From positions 7,188,625 to 7,252,624 of the forward strand of contig NC_031769.1 of NCBI RefSeq assembly GCF_001522545.3: DNA of 64,000 bases. Reading direction: 5' to 3'. Positions 23,701 through 36,589 of this stretch are shown here, in pieces. The DNA comes from Parus major. Lineage: Eukaryota > Chordata > Aves > Passeriformes > Paridae. The position numbers were made by a program, and so were the translations under genes. A model generated the notes under the pieces. That model searched no databases. It saw only the letters and a list, made by a program, of their open reading frames with translations, and was not told where the DNA came from. Every line of letters begins with the position of its first letter. The stretch's first letter is position 1.

Positions 23701-26700
23701 AGGGTAGTGAACTGGATGGACTTGGGATCTGGCCCAATACAGCGATTTTTAGGATCCCAGATATTCCCAGGCTCATGGTTGTGTGTTTCTGTGGGTGTGT
23801 TTGTACAGATCTGAAGGTGTTCTGTGTTCCCTGTATTTGGGATAATTGCTATCTCCTTCCAAAAGTTTTATTAGGCCTTATGTTACTTTTGTGCTAGTAA
23901 TACATAATAATGTTTGTTCTTTTACTTCTTTTCCTTAGATATATTGTCTGGTGTGTTAGAATCATAGCTATGTAGATAATTTCATTCTCATTTCTATGTT
24001 TCTAAATAGAGGGTGGGCAGAGAAACCTGAGAGATTATATCTGTAATGTTAATATTGATAAAAGTTTTAAAAGATCAACAAAAGAAGAAGCTCATTATTG
24101 ATAACCCTCATTTGTAATTCTTTGTAACTTCATTTCAGCTACTTCCCAACAACCTGAGCATCAACAAGTGCACAAATATCCTACAGAGTGCTTTGCAGCT
24201 CCCATTTTATTTACCAGTTAAAAATGGAGCAGTCGTCCTTTAAGGCAGTGACTGCAAGGGCTCTGTGGTGCCAGTGAAGCGCTGTGAGGGACAGGTGGCT
24301 CGGGAGCAAAAGGAGGCTTTTGTAATTGCTTGGCAGGGCAGAGCTGTATTAGAGTGCAGCAGCAGTTGGCAGATTGGATTAACGCTCTCCGAGGGGTGAG
24401 AGCTGGCACACGAGCTGTATGTTAATACCTGCAGCCTAAGTTGCTTCTGGAGCTGCATTTGTAACAAAAAGAGCATCCACTCCACTCCGCTGCCGTCACA
24501 AAGTCATAAATCCTCAAGCTGGCCTCAAAATTCCCTTCTGGCCTTGTCAGCAGTATAAGGCTCTCAACAGTGTAATTTGAAAAGTAATCTTTTAATAAAG
24601 AGTTATTATCATGAAACAACTGAGATAGATAATCAGTTTGTGGAAGGTGAATTAGCAGCATTCTCTTACAACACGGCAGTCCATCCATTACCGTGGTGGA
24701 TGTTGCCATCACACTTTATTTACCGTTGTTTTGCAAACTTGAGACGAGATTGTTTGTAAAGGAATAACTCCTTGGCTTTGATGTTTCAGAGACCTTTGGT
24801 TTGGTGCTTAAAAAATCGGTTTTTAATCCCAGCACAGCCTCTGTATGTTTGTGGGAGAGATTTACATATTAACCGTGCGTGCTGCCTGTGGCGCATGACC
24901 CCAGCACCGTCAGCTTCAGCTTGTGTTATAAATGCTTCCAAAATGTCCTTCCCCCATGGCAGGAATGTGCTGTCTGTCCCTGATGTCACCTTGATGGGAG
25001 ATTGTTCTCCAAGGAAGCCTCTCTGGCGTGGGTGGCAGGGCATTCACAGCTCTGCATGGCTGGAGAGCTGTCCTGGGTGTGCTTTAAACAACAAGGACAG
25101 TGATTTAATTTTTGGTCTTAAGAGATTAAATGGTTAAAAGATTTGAAAAATAGAGACAGGTCCTGGTGATCCACTGCTTAATGCACTATTACTTCCTTCT
25201 TCCAAATCAATTGCTAATGTTTCTTCCTGGCTCTGGAGACACCCAATTGCTGATTTCCTGTGACACTGGCTATGAGTAGAGCAGCTCCTGGTCCTCTCTG
25301 CTGTGATTGGGACCAGGTTCTCTGAGGCACTGGCAGGTTAGTGTTGGCTGTGCCACCCCTCCCAGGCTCAGCTACACTGCTGGGTTGGGATCCTTCCCTC
25401 CTGTTTGCAAGAAAAAGGATTAGTTCCCTTAACAACTGCAATACATGTGTTCCCCAAGTATAGATCTTCCTCCTTTTGCACAAATGTTAAATTAATTCCT
25501 CTGGAATACAGAGACAATTATAGCACAAGCAACCAGCTGATTGATTCAGAGACCCCTTCTTCTCATCAACTTTCTTGCTCAAACCCATTTGCCCATCTCT
25601 GCCCTTCCCTGAGCTCCCCAGCCTGTCTGGAGTGTCCCAGCAGAGCCAGAGTGCCCTTTCTGTGGCGGTGAGCACATCCCACATGTGGCTGATCAGCTGG
25701 ATAAGGCACAGCAGGTAAGAGCATCCCACATCAGGTGTTAGATGGCAGCTGTGGGCTATTGCCTGCCAGCTGAACCAATGCTCAGGAAATGCTCGTTGGT
25801 AGCTTTTCATTATGGGATTTCTAATTTATTAGAAGCACGAGGAGAAATGGGAAGAGTGCCTTAGAGGGCTGTAGGAGCAGGTTGACACACAGCATGAGAC
25901 TGCACTGGAGGTGCATTACTGGAGAAGTGATAAAGTGTAAAGGGATAATTCAATGCAGGGACAAAAGAGAATATGCTGTCTCAGAAGGAAGCAAAATAGG
26001 TCAGTATCACAATGAATCTGAAAGGTGAGAATGTTGAAGACATCTCAAATTATACGGCTTTATTGATTTGTTTTGTTCTTGCAAGCAATCAAGATTCAGT
26101 GAGTGCAGGGCATAAAACACCAGTATGGATTTTGGTAGTTTATCTTTTTTTATTGCAGTGACACAAAAGGAAAAGATAGCATGATGTTTCTGAGAATCTA
26201 ATTCCAAGCTGGTTACTATGGAGTGCCCATTAGCAATAAAATAAAATCCTTTACAAAAATAGTTGGGCTGAGGAGAACACTGCTGACCATTCTGTCTCCA
26301 CTGAGGGAAAAAAATGAAAACACCATTAACCAACCATGTCTCAGCCAGAGGTAACCCCTTGTGCTCTAAATCACAAATAGAGGGAAGAATGAAAGTACAA
26401 AAACTGAACAAACATTACACAGACGTTGTTGGTCAGGTACAGGAATGGATTTTTCATCCCTTTGGAGGGCCAGTTCAACATGTAATGGCAAAAGAAGTAT
26501 TTCTTCTCAACAGAACAGAAAGGTTCAATGAAACCAATGGTATCATAAAGAATTTTGATCAAGGCAAATGATAATGACACATTAAGTGAAAATTCAGTTC
26601 TTAAATGTTCACTTTCGTAAAAGATACAGAACATTCTGCAAACAGGTAGAGCAACCTACTTTAATCCTCCACAGACTACCATAACAGATTGTGGCAGAGA

Positions 26701-27663
26701 TCTATTTTTAGTCAAATAATTACCCCTTTCTCTCCTGGAAGATCTGTATGAACAACATAGTTACCCTGTGAACATCAGATTTGTTTATTGGTGACTGATT
26801 AATCCATGTGACAGTGTGGTATCCTTTACACACATGGTATGTCCATGCAGGAGAAGGAACCACAACCTCTGGCTAATGTTTGCTTGGTATTTTCCTCCTG
26901 AACTTGTTTTTCCCTCCCTTTAATGCCACTGTGAGAAAACAAGGTACAAAATGCATGAGCAGCCTTCCTGCATTCTTTATTCTCTTTTCCCTGTTAATCT
27001 GTCAGCTTCAGAGCCTTCTTAAATATCACAGATACTAAAGGCCAAAAGGCAAATCATCTTTTACCTGCATATTTTGCATCACAGCGTTAGTTACTGTTTA
27101 AGGGCGCCAGGACCATTTTGAAAGGTGGAATATGTAATTATGTCAAATGTTTGGGATTATTCAATTGGTTTGACATTCATGTGTGCATTTGGGGATTTGT
27201 CTGCTCATAGCATAAGTAGGAAAATGGGCTGTATAATCTATTTCCAGCAAATGTCTTTTTAGAGACTCTTTGTGGGAAACCCTTTTAATGGATCTGGCAG
27301 CTCCTGTTTCACCAGCCACTGTGATATATTTTTACTGTCTTACTACACAGGGTAAAGCCAGATACATTCCTGAGTCAGCCAGGGTCTGTTAAGAATCCTG
27401 AGGGGATCTATTATTTGCTGATATATTTTATTGTTACAGAATAAAATGTGAGTCATTTTACCCAGATAAATCCTCAGTGCTTTATGATTAATTACATTAA
27501 AATATATTCTTGCTATTATCAGGCAAACGGTTGTACACTTTTCTTTCTGATGACTATTTGGTGTGTTCATTTTTATTTGGGACCACTGGGATGGCTTTTT
27601 GGATTAAATGTGTGCTTCCTGAAAAAGAAAGACACTAAACACTGGAAATTTTGTGTTTAGTCT

Positions 27664-27685
27664 TGCAAGCTGAAAACAGCTTGCA
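27664..27685. repeat. Perfect 9-bp hairpin with AAAA loop
   Basis: tgcaagctg (27664-27672), aaaa, cagcttgca (27677-27685). It is followed by mixed sequence, not a T-run, and has no known function. Confidence 0.85.
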
Positions 27686-30600
27686 CTTCTGCTCTGCCCT
27701 GTACTGGTCCCTTGTGAGCTCTAAGTTTTATGGAATTTTTTTTTTGTGAGTTTTCTGGGTAATTCTTTAATGTAAATAACACTACTTTACAAAGGGCCAG
27801 GTGGCTCTATGGAGCCATTTAGGAAATGGATGCAAAGCATGCTTTATTCCTGTATTTTTCAAGTAAGTAACAATCATGAGCTCATGGCAGCCAGTCCACG
27901 TGGATTTAATCCCAAATCCATGGGCTGTTTTATATGCCAGGTGGTAAGACCCTAAATCAGCTCTTTTGGTAGAAAAGCCTGCTGGAAGATGAGTGGATTG
28001 AGCTGATTTGGGGAGAGTTCTTCCACGGGCTTTTTCCCCCTTACTTTGTTTGTAAACCTCCTTGAAATGAGGTGCCTCTTCTTTGTATCTGTTCAGCACC
28101 TTGTCATGCAAACATTAAAGAAAGCCTTCCATAAGTGCTGATTATTGCTGGTGCTGGCCTGGCATCAGCCCACAAAGTGAGACAGAAACTGACAGACAGA
28201 GATGGAAGTGTAAACTAAACCCTTTCTTTGTTTCTGATGCTTATGACAAACCCTCAGCAGGTAGTGCAATCTTTCATACCAGCCATAAGGTGCTGAAAAC
28301 CCATTTCACAAATTTCTTGGCTATGTGTCACCTATTTCTGCAGTTACTCTGGGGCAAAAAGAAGAGCTGTGGATTCTAATTTAAAGTATATGAAGAGTCA
28401 CAAGGAATTAATGAGTCCAAATCCACTCTGTGCTTAAGTAATATATAGTTTCTGTTTCAGTAAGCCTTGCTGGACAAGGACCTGTATCCTCACAGAAATA
28501 AACAAGTGAATCCAAGGAGATGTTACCATTCACACCATGCTTTGCTCTGTAGTGACAAAGCACAGAAATTTCCTCTGCCATTTTGTTTGTGTACCTTGTT
28601 GGAACCACAGTTTCCCTGTTCCTTTGGAATTTGGTGGCATGGGAGGGGCACATGCCCTTCTCTGCTGCTCCATGTGCTGCAGTGTTTCCATTTCTGCTGT
28701 CATCTGACCAGGTCCAGGTTTCTTCTGTTGGTTGCATAAAAGGAGGTCAGTGGCTTCACAACAAGGTGTTGTCACATATAATTAGCCCTGCATTCTCCTG
28801 AATTTTTGAGAGATAATTGCCTTGCCATGACTTCAGTGGAACAGATAGATGTGTCTCTCAGTCCTTTTATAATTTCAGTGTAAACATGCACGTGTTGCAC
28901 GGCATAATTTAGATTGAAAGTAAACAATATCTGTGCTGTGACCTGGGATGAGAAGCCCAGTGGGAGAGTGTTTCTGGCCCAATGGTTTTGTCATAATGAC
29001 TTTTACAGCACTTGCTGGTGACAGCTGGCATGGGAGCTTCTGTGACCTGGTTGTGGTGATACCCAGAGCCCTTCAGAGCACTCTCAAACCTGTTCTGACT
29101 CATGATGGCTTGACACACAGAATCTACAGAGCAGAGAAACCTCTGCTACCCCCAAATATGCCTCTCTGCAGAGAGGAGCTGTAATGCTTCTGGAATCCAG
29201 CTAAAAATCAGGCTGAGAGCATCAAATCTGTCAATGGCTTTTACCACACTCTTTGACAGAACAGAGGAACAGAGAGTTTATACAGCTGTTTTTGTTGGCC
29301 AAGCCTCAGAAACAGACAGGTTTAATGAAGTGAATACTAACTTTTAAAGACGCTCCATGCTCTGAGGCTCAGTTTGGATTTTGGAAGAATGCTCATCTCT
29401 TCCCTGCACTTTTCCCTGCTGTGGGGTTCTCCTGCTGCTAAGTGAATAGCTAAATTCATCTTCACCCCAGCAGAAATTTAGTAGAGATATTAAGCAAACA
29501 CAGTCATCCTCTCAGAAAGTTCAGTTAACTTCATTTGGTTTGCATATGTAAGAGGAAAGCAGCCATTTAATTTCTCAGAAAGACATAAAGTGATTTTTCT
29601 CTTGGATTCTGTCTGATTAGTACCTTTGCTGGCAGAGTATTTTCCAGGTAGGTTTGAAATAGTTGGGCTGAGAGGGATTTTTGAGCTGGATGTGCTTGTG
29701 CCCTTAACAACTGTAATATTAATAAGAAATGTCTGATCCTGAAATCTTTGCTCATACAAGTAATTATTTTTTTAATGTAAGCAAACCTACATATTGTAAG
29801 GATTTTTCTGAGAAAATTTTGCTCCTGTGGGTGAACTTTGTCAGATGCAAGCCTCTGAAGACTGTGCTGATGTGAGATATGTGAGTCTGGCCAAAGACCC
29901 AAGATGATGACAAATGACATTCAGAAAATAAAATAGGACATTGAATGTCCTGCAACTTTTGTTTTCCTCAGTCCTAAGCTCTCTCAGCAAAGGGAATGTT
30001 TTGCCTCAGTCTCCATTAATGCCTCTAAGACAGCTCTGAACTCTCCAACAGGGCTGTAGGACCCTGTGCCACAAGCAAGGACATCAGCAGGTGTCCTGTT
30101 CAAAACTTCCCTGGCTGTTTCTTTTCCCTCTGCCACATTTTTTGATTTTCCCCTGGAGGCATCTGTTCATACTCATTTTGGGGGGCTCATGTCTCTGTTG
30201 TCTGACAACACAACATGGCTTATTACCTTAAACAACCCTCCAAGCCTCAGATCAGAATTTATATATCTACATCATTTTATCCAACCTACTGCCAGGATAT
30301 TGGAAGACAAAAGTGTCTCAGTATTTAGTGACAGTGTATTACCAGGTCTTTCAGATTTGTAGGCAGATTCAGTCTTCCAGTGCTTTTCATTTAAGGAATT
30401 GCAATCAGTTTTAGGACTTCATCAAAGCTGGAATAAACTCTAAGGCTGTATGCATCAGCCAGGTCTCAGGTATTGACATCAGAAGATTCAAGAGCTCTTT
30501 GATATGATTGGGTGAGGATGAGAAAATGGTAATTTATTTGACATCATCTGACACAGGTGGATCTAAAAAGGACACTTGTACTAAAATAAATGCTGGATTA

Positions 30601-31740
30601 TGGTGAATTCACTTGTATTCCAAGACCTTCCCTGGTACCAACACACCAGAGATTCACCTTGCGTGAAGAGTCCTTATGGATCTGAGTGCCTGAAGGAGAC
30701 AGGAATTGGGGATGTGACCTCATGATGTCCTTGTAATGGAGGGACTGAATTGCACAGGGAAGAAGTAAATCACATCAATCCAGCATCAGTGTCTGCATGT
30801 CATAGGTAGAAATCCAATGCTTTCACCTCTGTGCCTGTTTTTCAGGGAGCTCGTGCAGTAGTGTAAGGATTCAGTGTTTGGTTTCAATTTGTAGCAGAGA
30901 AGCTTGACTTGGTATTTGCAGGATGATGTGCCTTGTGTTTACTGATGTGCCTCATGTTCATCTGCCTCCTCACTGAGAGCCCAGAAGCTGCAGGGCTGCT
31001 CTGGACACCACAGTGCAGGTTTGCCCTCCAGAGTGGCAGGCAGTGAGTCACACTTGCCTGTGATACTGAAGATGTGCTTGGCATGGCATCTGCTGGGGCT
31101 GGCAGCACCTTCCAGCACTTCTCATGGTTTTTGGCATAAGCCTTAAAAAAATACTTGTTCAAAAACAGAGTAGCCTAGGAAAAAATAATTTTGATCAAAC
31201 TTGCTTGGTGAAGCAAGTATTGAAGAAATTTCTTCATTGTCCTCTGGGACAGGATGCTTTCTGAGAGTTTCTGGACAGCAAAAATGGTTTAATATTTAAG
31301 TAGAAGCCAAATGAAATGATTGCTAGGAGATTTATTTATTTACTTGCATATAGCAACAGGACATAATTTCAAAAAGTGACTCCCTGTATAAATTTGTATA
31401 AAATTATTCATATTCAGACCTTTCACACTGGTGCCCTGACTCCTGATCACTGTAAGGGACTTCTGTCACCAGTGGAAAATCACCATCTCCTAAATCACTG
31501 GCATTGACTCTGGTGTTATTGTTTACTATAGAAAATAAGTAATAAACTGGCCCTGTGAGATGAGCTGCTGTGCAAGCTGGCCAGCTCCTCCCCAAGGCCC
31601 ACAGAGCACAGATGGATATGAAGATGCAACTTAGCAGGTCATAGAAATATGAGGTCAACTTCATGCCTTGACTCGATACAGTTTTATTTCCTGACTGACA
31701 GGGGCCTGACACCCCACTCTGATATCCCCAGCACCGCTCC

Positions 31741-31768
31741 CTGCTTTATTTATGTGGAAATAAAGCAG
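31741..31768. repeat. Perfect 11-bp hairpin, 6-nt loop
   Basis: ctgctttattt (31741-31751), loop atgtgg, aaataaagcag (31758-31768), all paired. It lies about 390 bases upstream of the exon at 32158, on the acceptor side of the large intron. It is too short for a microRNA precursor as it stands. On the + strand the right arm contains AATAAA. Confidence 0.88.
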
Positions 31769-32157
31769 AGAAAACAGGCGTTGTGTCTAGTTCCAGTGAT
31801 GGAGAATGTCTCCAGCTGACCAAGGTGTCCTCATTAATGGCTGCTCTATATTTAGCCTTTGCAGAGCCCGTGTGCCCCCAGTTTAATCAAAGACCTGGTA
31901 GCCATGGAAACGACACCGAGCATCTGGGTGTGCATGATCTGCCAAACACTGTAATAAAGGGCAGGAAGAGAAACACACAACAGCTTTAAGTGGATTAATG
32001 CATTGTTCTTTTCTACTACAGATTCTGAAGTGTTTAGGAGAGCTTCTCAGCCAAGAATGCTAGACTATTTTTGCAAAAAAACGAGCCCTATTAACACAGG
32101 TGACAGTTACTAATCTCTTTTTTTTGTTGTTTTCTTTTTCTTAATTTTGTTTTGCAG

Positions 32158-32210
32158 GTGTATCAGCATTCATATACAGCATATTATGTCCTCAGCAAAA
32201 TACCTCATGG
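32158..32210 (+). CDS. DPP6: DPP6 internal exon (beta-propeller)
   Basis: The 53-base exon lies between ttttgcag (to 32157) and gtaagc (from 32211). It starts in phase 0 and encodes VYQHSYTAYYVLSKIPH plus two bases (GG) of a Gly codon completed by the next exon. Mammalian DPP6 has, from memory, IYQHSYTGYYVLSKIPHG, while DPP10 has FHYSYTASYVIYNIHTR, so this is DPP6 and not its paralogue. The HSYTA.Y motif is shared across the DPP4 family propeller (DPP4 has RHSYTASYDIYD). The acceptor has an exceptionally long T-rich tract. It is probably coding exon 6. Skipping it alone would shift the frame, but skipping it together with the next exon (53 + 82 = 135 bases) would not. Confidence 0.95.
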
Positions 32211-32461
32211 GTAAGCAATTTTTCAATGTCTTCATTTAAAAACTCAGCCATTAAGAATCCTGCAAAACAATGTGTATTGTGACAAATGCTTTCCTGTGAC
32301 AACCCTTTGCAATGGCCTGGCTTTCAGCTGCAGCATCCACCGAGCTGTGTGCTGTGCAAAAGATGATGAAGTCTGGAAACAGAAGTAGTCAGCTTCCCCA
32401 GAGAGTCAGACTACATGAATTTCATATTCCAGATTTCAGGGTTTTTGTCTAGAATATAGAT

Positions 32462-32880
32462 GTGGTGGTGTCTGGCTGAGAGCCATGGCTGGCCACTCAC
32501 CAGAGCACTGGAGAGGAGAAGGCTCTGGGGAGACCTCATTGCAGCTTCTCAGTGCCTGAAGGGGGCCTGAAGTGAGCTGGAGAGGGACTTTCTACAAGGG
32601 CATGGAGCGTTAGGACAAGGCTTCAAACTGAAAAAAGGCAGGCTTAGACTGTATATTGGGGATATTTTTTTTCCTCTGAGTGTTATTCAGCCTGGCACAG
32701 GATGCCCAGAGGAGTCGTGGCTGCCCATCCCTGGGAGTGTTCAAAGGTTGGGTGGGACTTTGAGCAGCCTGGTCTGGGAGAAGGTGTCCCTACCCAGGGC
32801 AGGGGGGCTGGAACTGGATGATTTTAAGGTCCCTTAACAACCCAGACCATTCAAACATTCTATGATTCTTTGATTCTTTA
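32462..32880 (+). mobile_element. CR1 LINE 3' region, about 0.4 kb
   Basis: This is the longest 3' CR1 piece here, on the sense strand. Recognisable blocks in order are gagaaggctctggggagacc, ttgcagcttctcagtgcctg, a gaaggtgtccctacccaggg block, a gggggctggaactggatgat block, and the tail attctatgattctttgattc. The tail preserves the octamer-like ATTCTATG/ATTCTTTG repeats that end CR1 elements. It begins about 250 bases after the donor of the exon at 32158-32210. Confidence 0.93.
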
Positions 32881-33386
32881 GCTTTGATTAGTTGCAGGTT
32901 TTTTTTAATCTCCCTTTTTACGTCTTTGTGGTGCCTGTGGTTCCAACTCCATCACCCAACCACTCATGTCACCTGCCTTGTTTCTTTAGGGTTTATGATT
33001 AGGGTTTCTCTTAGTGTCTACCTTCTTTTCCTTTAAAAGATACATTCCTCTCCTATATGCAATCCAAGCAGTGTCCCAGCTGGTCAGGAATGGGATGCCA
33101 CCACACCAGAGTCACATGTAGGCACATGCTGGAACAGAGCATTTCAGGGTGACATTTCCATAGCAGCAGTGGAAATGCATAACTTACACAGCAAAATCCC
33201 TCAAGTCATTGTTGCTAAGTATGAAGTTAAAGCCAGCAAGCTGCTGTCAGGTTGTGTGTTTTAAGTGTCTTAAAGGTGATAACTGTGCAGAAATGATAAA
33301 AAGGGACAATGTAGCTGTGCTCTGCCTTGTCTGTAGTGCACTGCACATGACTCATTTACATACTTGCTGAGATTAGTGGCCATTAC

Positions 33387-33407
33387 TATACATTATACAT
33401 TATACAT
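33387..33407 (+). repeat. 7-bp tandem repeat, three copies
   Basis: The unit tatacat occurs three times perfectly, followed by a partial tat. Confidence 0.9.
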
Positions 33408-33494
33408 TATGGCTAAACAGACAGTAGGTGTTTTGGATCTTTGAAATAGCTGTCAAAATATGCAAGATTTTAAAAAGTCCTTCTGGTTAGTATG

Positions 33495-33720
33495 CAGAGG
33501 GATTATAGGATCACCAGGTAACTCAGGCTGGAAACACTCTTTTGAGGTCCCTCCTCCTGCTCAAACCAGGTTACTCAGAGGTTTATCCAGCTGGATTTTG
33601 AAAACCTGCAGGGATGGGGACTGCACAGCCTGTCACACTGCCTGACTGTCCTTAAGGGCAGACTTTCTCCTTATATCCAGTGTGAACCTCCCCCTTCTGT
33701 TCCTACCTGCTTTCTCTCAC
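33495..33720 (-). mobile_element. CR1 LINE 3' region, diverged
   Basis: On the + strand the order of blocks is a gctggaaacactcttttgag segment, a gggatggggactgcacagcc segment, and a ctccttatatccagtgtgaa segment followed by cctccccctt. This matches the reverse complement of an older CR1 subfamily. In that subfamily the equivalent text describes summary blocks around 'atccaatctgaacctcccc'. The element is oriented opposite to the CR1 copy at 32462-32880, about 0.6 kb away. Confidence 0.75.
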
Positions 33721-34170
33721 CAATATCACTGCATTAAATGGGTTGGGACTCGGGAAAACACTGGAACATGTTCCAAAGACCTGTTGATTTCTGCCTCCAG
33801 GGGCTTACCCTGGGAAAAGGCAGGGTCCTGGCCATGCCTGTGTGCTCAGGGTTTCCTTCTGCTTCCTGCAGGCAGCTCCCACTGTTGTGAGCACCATGGA
33901 TCAGCAGCATTCCCACTGGGCAGTCCTCAGGGGAACTCACTTTTCAACATGGATATGTTGTCTTAGGGACAAAAGGCCTAGAAATCAGACAGTGCAACAT
34001 CTACATTTTTTACTCCCCTGCCCTCTTTCCAATCTGTTTTTTTTGGTACAGTAACCAGTGGGGTTAACAATGGAGAGGTACAGATATTTAGACATCTCTC
34101 AGCATTTTTTCTGCATAAAAATCCTAGCTACATTCAGGTACTGCTCAAGGATTTGTCTCAGCATACTAAT

Positions 34171-34279
34171 CCACACACATCCACACACAAACCAAAAAAA
34201 TGAATACGAGAAACCAAACAAACCAACCCACAAAAAACCTGCAACCCAACAAAACCCTCAGACAACAACAACAACAAAC
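34171..34279 (+). repeat. A/C-rich low-complexity tract
   Basis: It begins with CA dinucleotides (ccacacacatccacacacaa), passes through AAAC-type units and ends in (CAA)n at 34262-34278. It is low in G and T. Confidence 0.8.
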
Positions 34280-34560
34280 TTCTTTGTCTTCTACTTAGTG
34301 ACAGACAATACTTTGTACAAAAACTAGAGACATCCATGATTTAAAATCTTTGAGCCCTGTAGCTTGTGCATCCTGCTTCCCTCCAGCTTGCATCTTGTGA
34401 TCCACTCAGCACAAAAAGTCATGAGCTTGATGTTAAATCTTTTTTATGTATGGTTGGAACATGGAAATTAGATTTCTCACCATCAACCCTGCAGAAGCTG
34501 TAGTGTCCATGTGACACACTCCAGACTTCTTCAGTCTCCTCCCTTCCCTGCTGCAATCTG

Positions 34561-34722
34561 CTCTTTGTTTTTTGCTTTCCTTTTTTTATTTTTTTGGGGG
34601 AGTGTAGTTTGTGTGTGTGTGTGAATTGCTATCTCTTTGTTTGTTTGGGTTTTTGTTTGTCTCAGTCTGTTTGGTTTGGTTATGTTTTGTGTTGCTTGGT
34701 TGGTTGGGCTGGGTTTTTTCTG
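34561..34722 (+). repeat. G/T-rich low-complexity tract
   Basis: The tract contains T-runs, a (GT)n run at about 34609-34622 and many GTTT/GGTT units (for example tttgtttgtttgggtttttg). In composition it complements the A/C-rich tract at 34171-34279. Confidence 0.8.
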
Positions 34723-36589
34723 GGAATTTACTCAATATGCTTAGTTTTTGAAAACTCCATCTTCCTGGCAATGTATCTGAGTAGTAGCTTGTGGGCTGAA
34801 AGTGTTCAGCACCAGGATGAAGACACAGCATGAGCACATAAGCTTTGTGTCTGCAGCAAACCTGGCTAAGAGCAAAAAAAGCTTGACTGACAGCACAGTT
34901 CTCTTCCAGACAAAACAAAGGTGGAAAAAATAGAAGTATCATACATAAGATGTATTAGAAATGCTAAAAATTCACAATACAGTGGTCCAAGAAGTTTTCT
35001 ACTAGTGCATGACCTTTCTTTGTCCCTGACAACCAGCTCCTTGTTCCTCCCAGCTATAACTCTATTGTGCAGCCAGCTGTGGCTCCCCTTGCTCTCTGTG
35101 TTTGGTTGGGCAGTGGTGCAGGGAACGGAAGGGTTGGATGTGTCAGGAGAGATCCATCTTGGATGTGGAGAAGTTTCCAGCATAAAGGGGAAATCTGGAA
35201 AGTGAGGGCACGCCAGAAGGCACACAGGGGTGTCAGGCAGTGGTGTCCCCACAGCCTGATGTGGTGGTGGATCAGGAGACCACGAGCTGAAGAGGGGCTG
35301 GAAGGATCAATGAATCTCATGTGGGTAAAAGGTGTGGTTTGCAGTTCAGGCTTTTGGATACATGCACAGGCATTGTAAACTATATCGTGGAAAGACAATT
35401 TCATTGACCTTCCAGATGATCATGGTGCATGTGAGTGGTGGAAAGGGCAGCACACTGCCATTTCCATGGGACATGGGCATTTATCCTTCCTGTGGAGCTC
35501 TGTGGGTATTTAGGGTGGTGCATGAACAGAGAGGACAGGTCTAGGAGGTGAAGATTGAACGTGATGTAATGGTGGTGAAATACATCAGCTGAAAGTAGAG
35601 CCTCTGTTGGATGAAGGGATAAAAACCTCTTCCTGACCTATATAATATTTAACACAGGAATGTTGCTGTGGTGGATATCTGTGGATGAAGGTTGTTGAGG
35701 GCACACTGACAGCACCAGGTTCAGTTCAGTCTGACATTCCAGGATCTTTGGCCATGGTTGAATTTGCCATCCACAAGCAGCCATCCTTGTCCTCCACCTG
35801 TCTGTAATAGCAGTGACAAAATTCTGCACTGAGCAACAGCCCCTTTGCCATTTTTACAAACTGTTTTCAGTTTTTCCTCTTCTACAGGCAGGCACAGCTT
35901 TACACCCTGCTGGTGTGTGCCCGTGGCATCTCTCCAGCTGCAGGCTGAGGCAGTGACTGCTGGGGAACAAACCCCCTCCCCTCCACAGTGTCCTCCTGCT
36001 CAGCAAACCATCACTCCTGGAAACAGGCTGTGACAGTGTCCCTTTTCCTGTGCTCCCTCTCTGTCCCCTTCCCCATCCTCAGCTATGATCTGCCTCATCA
36101 GAAGGGCCAGGCAGTTTAGGATTTGTACCCGCTCATGCCCTTGCGACTCCCCTGCTGAGGCTAACTAATAAGGAAGCCAATTAACCTAATATCTGGCATC
36201 ACTTTTTAAATAACATGCTATTAATCTGCCAGCATAAATTGTTTTTTAAAGGGAATTTTCTAATTATTTTTGCCACGTCCTGCAGGCTCTCCAGGTCCAG
36301 GCTGTGCCTGAAGTCAAAAGGAGCTCATACCAATGTTTCCCAGATTTCATTTTGAGCTCTCAATAAGTCTGACAAACCAATTTGTCCTCAGTAGATATGT
36401 TCCCAAATGGGATTTTATATAGGACTGGTACATTCTTCCACAGGAGCTGTTGTCAAAGTAAACGCTGAGTCTGTATAGGACAGCTAATAGATGCCACTGC
36501 CATAGACTCAAAGGATCCGATTTAAAAATTAACATAAGCCCGGGGTAGAAGAGATCACAGAGATTTAGTACCTCCCTTCTGTTATTTCA

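Larger units (their letters stand above)
12449..32157 (+). other. DPP6: DPP6 intron, about 19.7 kb
   Basis: This phase-0 intron has donor gtaagt at 12449 and a strong acceptor, a long T-rich tract with ttttgcag ending at 32157. Listed repeats are the 9-bp array at 14027, paired AAAAC/GTTTT arrays at 14337 and 14425, the LTR at 16012-16550 and hairpins at 20741, 27664 and 31741. The 17.3-18.5 kb part is particularly AT-rich. The stretches 16.6-20.7, 20.8-27.6 and 27.7-31.7 kb contain no element I can recognise, only short chance frames. Confidence 0.8.

Noticed and set aside
23454..23897. 147-codon + strand open frame
   Set aside because: Intronic, with no similarity I recognise and overlapping open frames on the other strand.
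35060..35530. Moderately GC-rich stretch suspected to be an LTR
   Set aside because: No TG...CA ends with a target duplication and no family blocks that I recognise.
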